Below, piece after piece: positions 59,591 to 64,000 of a stretch of DNA of 64,000 nucleotides (positions are counted from its first letter, which is position 1; every line of letters starts with the position of its first letter). Origin of the DNA: Pseudomonas grandcourensis (lineage in GTDB: Bacteria > Pseudomonadota > Gammaproteobacteria > Pseudomonadales > Pseudomonadaceae). Location: contig NZ_CP150919.1 in assembly GCF_039909015.1 (NCBI RefSeq), positions 6,486,501-6,550,500 on the forward strand, written 5' to 3'. The notes under the pieces are model-generated. The model did not search any database. It saw only the letters and a list, made by a program, of their open reading frames with translations, and was not told where the DNA came from. Both the position numbers and the translations under genes were made by a program.

Positions 59591-61489
59591 TTAAGAAACC
59601 TGCACCCGCTGCCTCTCAACCACCCGGCTACGACCGTACAACACGACAATCGCAATGATCGCCACAGCCTGGGCGCTCAACGAATACGCATCGGCATGGA
59701 TCCCCAGCCATTCAAAGTCAAAGAACGGCACCGGCCGCGTGCCGAAGATCCCGGCTTCCTGCAGCGCCTTCACGCCATGCCCGGCAAACACCACCGACAA
59801 GGCACACAAAAGACCGGCGTTGATGCTGAAGAACAGCGCCAGCGGCAACTTCGCCGAACCGCGCAAAATCACCCAGGCCAGGCCGACCAGCAGCACCAGC
59901 GCCGTGGCCCCACCGGCCAGCACCGCGTTGTGCCCCGCGGGGCCTGCCTGCAACCACAGGGTTTCGTAGAACAGAATCACTTCGAACAGTTCGCGATACA
60001 CCGAAAAGAACGCCAGGGTCGCAAAGCCGAAACGCCCACCGCCGCCCACCAGGCTGCTCTTGATGTAATCCTGCCAGGCCGCTGCGTGGCGACGATCATG
60101 CATCCACACCCCCAGCCACAGCACCATGACGCTGGCAAACAGCGCCGTCGCGCCTTCCAGCAATTCGCGCTGCGAACCGCTGACATCAATCACATAGGCT
60201 GCAAGCGCCCAAGTGCCCAGCCCCGCCACAAACGCCAGGCCCCAGCCGACGTTTACGCTGCGCACCGCCGTCTGCTGACCCGTGTTACGCAGGAAAGCAA
60301 GAATCGCCGCCAGCACCAGAATCGCTTCCAGACCTTCGCGCAGCAGGATCAGCAGGCCGGAAATATAACTGAGCGACCAACTCAGACCGTCGTTGCCGAG
60401 CAGGCCGGCCGATGCCTTCAACTTGTCCTTGGCCACGTCCAGGTGCTGTTCGACCTCGCTCACCGACAGGCCATCCTGCAACGACTGACGGTAGGCCATC
60501 AGGGATTTTTCAGTGTCTTTACGTACGTTGGCGTCAATGTTGTCCAGCGAGCTCTCCACCAGCTCGAAGCCTTCCAGATACGCCGCTACCGATAAGTCAT
60601 AAGCCTGATCATGATCACCGGCACGATACGCCACGATGCTCTTGTCCAGAGTGGCCGCGGTGTAGTCGAGCAATTGCGCCGGGCCACGTTTGACCTGCGG
60701 CGGTTGCGCCCGCTGGGCACGGAAGGTCGCGGCGGCTTGCGGGCCTTCGGCGGCCTGTACTTCGGCCGGTGTCTGACGAGCCAGGTCGGCGATGTTGTAG
60801 GTCTTTTCAGCCTTGGCTGCCGCCGGGTCAACACTGAAGCTGGCGATATTCGTGGCCAGGTCCCAACGCTGACGATCATCCAGTTGATCGGCAAAGGCCG
60901 GCATGTCAGTCCCTTCGACGCCCTGGCCCAAGGTGCTGTAGATCGCGTAGAGGCTCAGTCGATCCAGTCGTGTGGTATCACGCAGATTGGATGGCGGCGG
61001 CGTCATGCCGACACTTGCCGGGCCGTCGCCGGCCCCTGTATCGCCATGGCAGACCGAGCAATGCTGAGCGTACAGCGGCGCGCCACGCGCCGGGTCCGGC
61101 GTAATGACCGGGGCCTGGCTGACTTCATAGGTCACGGCCAGCTTCGCACCCAGTTGCCGGGCCTGGCGAGTGACCTCAGTCCCCTCCTGACGGGCGCCGA
61201 TGGAATTTCCCAGTGCAGCCAGGCTTTGCTCCAGCCCAGCTTTTTCCGGTTTGGCCGGCATGGCTGCAATCAGGCTTCCCAGCGTCTCGACCGACTCTTG
61301 CTGCGCGCGAAATCCGGCCTGGTCCGTGATGCTGCCCGCCTGCACCGTGTCCGGGTAATCCACGCCGATGTAATCGAGCAAGTGCAGCGCCTGCGGCGCG
61401 CCTTCGGCGGGAGCGGCCAGCAGTTGAAAGCTGCACGCAGCCAACAGCGGCAGCAATAGCCAGGCCAGGAAACGGGAGGGGGAAATCAT
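59591..61489 (-). CDS. FTR1-family iron permease fused to cytochrome c
   Basis: A 632-residue fusion. The N terminus (LLPLLAACSF) has a lipobox-like LAAC at residue 19; a cytochrome c domain follows with CSVCH at 144-148 and a probable Met ligand in TDMPAF (M195). After a linker, from about residue 350, lies an FTR1-type membrane permease with two RExxE motifs (LLREGLEAILVLAAIL and VYRELFEVILF). FTR1 permeases import iron; a fused cytochrome could handle the Fe2+ oxidation. The start lacks a strong ribosome-binding site. Confidence 0.9.
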   Translation of the reverse strand: MISPSRFLAWLLLPLLAACSFQLLAAPAEGAPQALHLLDYIGVDYPDTVQAGSITDQAGFRAQQESVETLGSLIAAMPAKPEKAGLEQSLAALGNSIGARQEGTEVTRQARQLGAKLAVTYEVSQAPVITPDPARGAPLYAQHCSVCHGDTGAGDGPASVGMTPPPSNLRDTTRLDRLSLYAIYSTLGQGVEGTDMPAFADQLDDRQRWDLATNIASFSVDPAAAKAEKTYNIADLARQTPAEVQAAEGPQAAATFRAQRAQPPQVKRGPAQLLDYTAATLDKSIVAYRAGDHDQAYDLSVAAYLEGFELVESSLDNIDANVRKDTEKSLMAYRQSLQDGLSVSEVEQHLDVAKDKLKASAGLLGNDGLSWSLSYISGLLILLREGLEAILVLAAILAFLRNTGQQTAVRSVNVGWGLAFVAGLGTWALAAYVIDVSGSQRELLEGATALFASVMVLWLGVWMHDRRHAAAWQDYIKSSLVGGGGRFGFATLAFFSVYRELFEVILFYETLWLQAGPAGHNAVLAGGATALVLLVGLAWVILRGSAKLPLALFFSINAGLLCALSVVFAGHGVKALQEAGIFGTRPVPFFDFEWLGIHADAYSLSAQAVAIIAIVVLYGRSRVVERQRVQVS

Positions 61490-61606
61490 GAATGAATCTC
61501 AATTGGAAATACGAAGTTACACATTGTTAACGCCAGACGGGTTTCGCTCAAGCTTTGTTGATACTTCTTCGTAATTGCATTGGTTTCTGGAATTGCTCCC
61601 CAAACG

Positions 61607-61636
61607 AAAAAGGCGACCTCCAGGGTCGCCTTTTTT
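61607..61636 (-). terminator. Rho-independent terminator after the LysE gene
   Basis: AAAAAGGCGACC pairs with GGTCGCCTTTTTT around TCCAG, 14 bases beyond the stop of the LysE-type gene at 61650. Confidence 0.85.
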
Positions 61637-61649
61637 GTAAGTCGCCGTT

Positions 61650-62282
61650 TTACACGGCGGCTCTGCGCAACGTTGCCATGAACGCCGCCGCCCCGATGAA
61701 CAGCCCGGCAAAGGTGCGGTTCATGCGTTTTTGCTGTTTCGGTGTGCGCAACAGACGCAGCACTTTGGACGCCAGACCGGTGTAGCCGGCCATGACGATC
61801 AGGTCGACGCAGACCATGGTCACGCCGATCACCAGATACTGAATCAGCAGCGGAGCATGGGGGTCGATGAACTGCGGCAGCACCGCCAGCATGAACACCA
61901 AAGCCTTGGGGTTGCTGATATTCACCAGAAAACCGCGGAACACCAGGGCCGTCGGTTTGCCGATCTGGCGCACTGCTGCGTCATCGCTCATATCGCTGGG
62001 CAGCGCACGCCATTGCTTGATCGCAAGGTAAACCAGATACGCCACGCCAAACCATTTGATGGCGTAGAACGCCGTGGCCGAAGCCGTGAGAATGGCGCCG
62101 ACACCGGCACCGACGATGGCGATCTGCAAAGCCAGGCCCAGTTGCAGGCCCAGGGCGTTCCAGTAGCCGCGCCAGAAACCGTATTGCAGGCCGCTGGACA
62201 TCGACGCAATGGCTCCGGCACCGGGGGACAGGCTGATCACCCAGCAGGCGGCAAAAAACGCCAGCCATGTTTGAAGCTCCAT
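61650..62282 (-). CDS. LysE/RhtB-family amino acid exporter
   Basis: A 210-residue membrane protein with six predicted helices and the family pattern SLSPGAGAIASMSSGLQYGFWRG in the first third (RhtB-type) and FLVNISNPKALVFMLAVLPQF. Exports amino acids or homoserine lactone-like solutes; the substrate cannot be read here. It stands alone with its own terminator. Confidence 0.88.
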   Translation of the reverse strand: MELQTWLAFFAACWVISLSPGAGAIASMSSGLQYGFWRGYWNALGLQLGLALQIAIVGAGVGAILTASATAFYAIKWFGVAYLVYLAIKQWRALPSDMSDDAAVRQIGKPTALVFRGFLVNISNPKALVFMLAVLPQFIDPHAPLLIQYLVIGVTMVCVDLIVMAGYTGLASKVLRLLRTPKQQKRMNRTFAGLFIGAAAFMATLRRAAV

Positions 62283-62400
62283 TGCACACCTCGACTCAGA
62301 CTCGTGACAGACGTCTAAGCTAATGCGGCTTTGGGCCGATGACTACCGATTTTTTGCAGGACATGGCGACGGCCGACCAGCGTTTACAGCGGCGACCCCC

Positions 62401-62495
62401 TTCGCGAGCAGGCTCGCTCCCACATTGGCTCTCAGGCGCTCACAAAATTTGCGTCCACTGAAGATCAACTGTGGGAGCGAGCCTGCTCGCGAAAG
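62401..62495. repeat. Inverted REP pair (REPIN)
   Basis: TTCGCGAGCAGGCTCGCTCC and ACTGTGGGAGCGAGCCTGC are inverted partners about 50 bases apart, between the LysE and MscS genes. Confidence 0.85.
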
Positions 62496-62518
62496 CAATC
62501 TGTCAGGCAACAGAAGGC

Positions 62519-63100
62519 TTACTTTTCAAACCCGCTGGAAGGAAACACATCCGTCCCGCGCCAGCGCCGTACCGAACGCTGGAAGAACAAACTGTTGGGC
62601 ACCTGCACCATGGCGCTGCCAGTGCCGAGTTCTTCGGCCTCGACCAGCGTGGTGTAAAGAAGATTGATCGCCACCACCCGGCCTTTGACGCCGGGCTTGT
62701 CGGTGGTGTCCACCAACTCGACCACGTCACCGATGCGAAACGGGCCGACGGTAAAGATCAGGATCGCGCACAGCAGGTTCGAGAGCACGCTCCATATGGC
62801 GAAAAACGCCACCGCCGCGACTGCGACGAAACCGGACAACGCGGTCCAGAGCACCGTGGCCGAGACACCGAGTCGCTCCAGGACGAAAATCAGCGCGCTG
62901 CCCATGATCAGCCAGCGCAATCCGCCCCGCAGCGGCATCATCAGCTGCGGCGGGAACGGGTAGCGCTCACCGAGGCGGGTCAGGCCTTTGGCGACGAAGC
63001 GCTGGGTGAAGTAGCCGGCGAGCAGGATCAGCAGGATTTGCACGCCAAGCCAGATCGGCTCGGCCCACACCGCTGGCAGCGGCAGCTTGAAGGCGTCCAT
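62519..63100 (-). CDS. Small MscS-family mechanosensitive channel protein
   Basis: A 193-residue MscS-like protein with an N-terminal set of two to three helices, the pore helix region ALSGFVAVAAVAFFAIWSVLSN, the beta domain VGPFRIGDVVELVDTTDKPGVKGRVVAINL and a truncated C-terminal part. It is shorter than E. coli MscS (286), so it keeps the pore and beta domains but not the full cytoplasmic vestibule. The ATG overlaps the upstream ABC-F stop by one base (TGATG). Confidence 0.85.
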   Translation of the reverse strand: MDAFKLPLPAVWAEPIWLGVQILLILLAGYFTQRFVAKGLTRLGERYPFPPQLMMPLRGGLRWLIMGSALIFVLERLGVSATVLWTALSGFVAVAAVAFFAIWSVLSNLLCAILIFTVGPFRIGDVVELVDTTDKPGVKGRVVAINLLYTTLVEAEELGTGSAMVQVPNSLFFQRSVRRWRGTDVFPSSGFEK

Positions 63101-64000
63101 CAGGACAGTGCCTCCAGCTCCGCCTGCATGCTTTCCAGCAATTCCAGGGCGTCCATCCACGCTTCTTCCAGCTCCGCCTCGCGCACCTTCAGCCTGGCCT
63201 GTTCGGCCAGCAGATCACGCAATTCGTTCTTGCGCGCCTGCTCGTAGATGTCGCTGTCGCCGAGGCTGGTATCGACCTTCGCCAGCTTTTCGTGGAGCTT
63301 GCCGAGTTCGGCTTCGAGCTTGTCAGCCTCGCGCTTGTGCGGTGCCAGTTGCTCGCGCAACGCAGCAGCGGCCTGACGCTGGGCTTTCTTGTCGGTCTTG
63401 TCCGGGTTGACCGGCGTGTTGCTGACCGGGGCGTTGCGCTGGCGATACTCCACCAGCCAGCGGGTGTAGTCCTCCAGATCGCCGTCGAACTCTTCGACCT
63501 TGCCGTCCGCCACCAGATAGAAATTGTCGGTAGTGCTTTTGAGCAAGTGGCGATCGTGAGAGACCACCAATACCGCACCACTGAATTCCTGCAGGGCCAT
63601 GGTCAGCGCCAGACGCATTTCCAGGTCCAGGTGGTTGGTCGGTTCGTCGAGCAGCAACAGGTTCGGTCTATCCCAGGCGATCAAGGCCAACGCCAGGCGT
63701 GCCTTCTCGCCACCGGAGAAATTCAGTACCGGCTCGTCGATTCGCGCGCCACGGAAGTCGAAACCGCCGAGGAAGTCGCGCAGGGTCTGCTCGCGCTCGG
63801 TCGGCGCCAGGCGCTGCAAGTGCAGCAACGGGCTGGCCTTGGAGTCCAGCGAGTCCAGCTGATGCTGGGCGAAGTAACCAACGACGGTGTTCTCGCCACG
63901 GGTCAAGCGGCCAGCCAATGGCGACAGCTCACCGGCAAGGTTCTTGATCAGGGTCGATTTACCGGCGCCGTTCGGGCCGAGCAGACCGATCCGCGCACCC
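63100..64000 (-). CDS. ABC-F family ATPase, C-terminal half (5' end outside window)
   Basis: About 300 residues from the second nucleotide-binding domain onward. Walker A GPNGAGKST is near the window edge, followed by NFSGGEKARLALALI, LLLLDEPTNHLDLE and SHDRHLL. A basic/acidic coiled-coil tail (DKTDKKAQRQAAAALREQL onward) follows, as in YheS. These proteins act on ribosomes in translation. The N-terminal half lies beyond 64000. One-base overlap with the MscS gene. Confidence 0.9.
   Translation of the reverse strand, partial: GARIGLLGPNGAGKSTLIKNLAGELSPLAGRLTRGENTVVGYFAQHQLDSLDSKASPLLHLQRLAPTEREQTLRDFLGGFDFRGARIDEPVLNFSGGEKARLALALIAWDRPNLLLLDEPTNHLDLEMRLALTMALQEFSGAVLVVSHDRHLLKSTTDNFYLVADGKVEEFDGDLEDYTRWLVEYRQRNAPVSNTPVNPDKTDKKAQRQAAAALREQLAPHKREADKLEAELGKLHEKLAKVDTSLGDSDIYEQARKNELRDLLAEQARLKVREAELEEAWMDALELLESMQAELEALS

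Overview
The window reads as a stretch of chromosome from a Pseudomonas of the fluorescens group. Evidence: high-GC coding sequence; gene orders typical of Pseudomonas (argA/argE; ubiH-ubiI-pepP-ygfB beside zapA-6S RNA-ygfA; ubiD/rho/trxA; ppx/ppk/hemB); OprD-type porins; and many short palindromic REP elements built on GAGCGAGCTTGCTCGC and on GATCGCAGNCTGCGGCAGCTCCTAC. I see no tRNA, rRNA, insertion sequence, prophage or CRISPR array. Most of the window is ordinary core genome with good synteny.

Region 1 (1-10.8 kb) is a sulfur-starvation module. It holds ssuEADCBF (aliphatic sulfonate uptake and FMNH2-dependent desulfonation), the 1-Cys peroxiredoxin lsfA, two tandem OprD-family porins and, divergently, a solitary taurine-binding protein (tauA) with no tauBCD beside it. 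Five promoter regions here share a motif close to TTCCTAANCGRTATTWA in gene orientation (variant upstream of lsfA and ssuE). Several of the encoded proteins are nearly free of Met and Cys: mature SsuA and TauA have none.

Region 2 (10.8-28.7 kb): arginine biosynthesis (argA, argE), a CYTH-CHAD triphosphatase, an Lrp-type regulator divergent from an ACT-like small protein, an orphan GspE-type ATPase, an SPFH/NfeD pair, a DUF2388 protein, the glycine cleavage genes gcvT, gcvH and gcvP with an oppositely oriented DegT aminotransferase between gcvH and gcvP, and an iron(III) ABC permease plus binding protein.

Region 3 (28.7-40.3 kb): the pepP-ubiH-small ORF-ubiI cluster (with ygfB), the zapB-like/zapA/6S RNA/ygfA unit, a 51-residue membrane peptide, an EVE protein, a FliL-like protein with a TTG start, a quinone oxidoreductase, a TonB-domain protein, glpT and chaC.

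Region 4 (40.3-56.1 kb): a 2Fe-2S flavin reductase overlapping ubiD, an OafA-type acyltransferase, rho, trxA, a GntR regulator divergent from a polar amino acid ABC operon, and ppx convergent with hemB-ppk.

Region 5 (56.1-64 kb): DedA, a sterol-desaturase-like membrane oxidase, ElbB, a UPF0178 protein, an FTR1-type permease fused to cytochrome c, a LysE exporter, a small MscS channel and the C-terminal part of an ABC-F ATPase that runs off the window.
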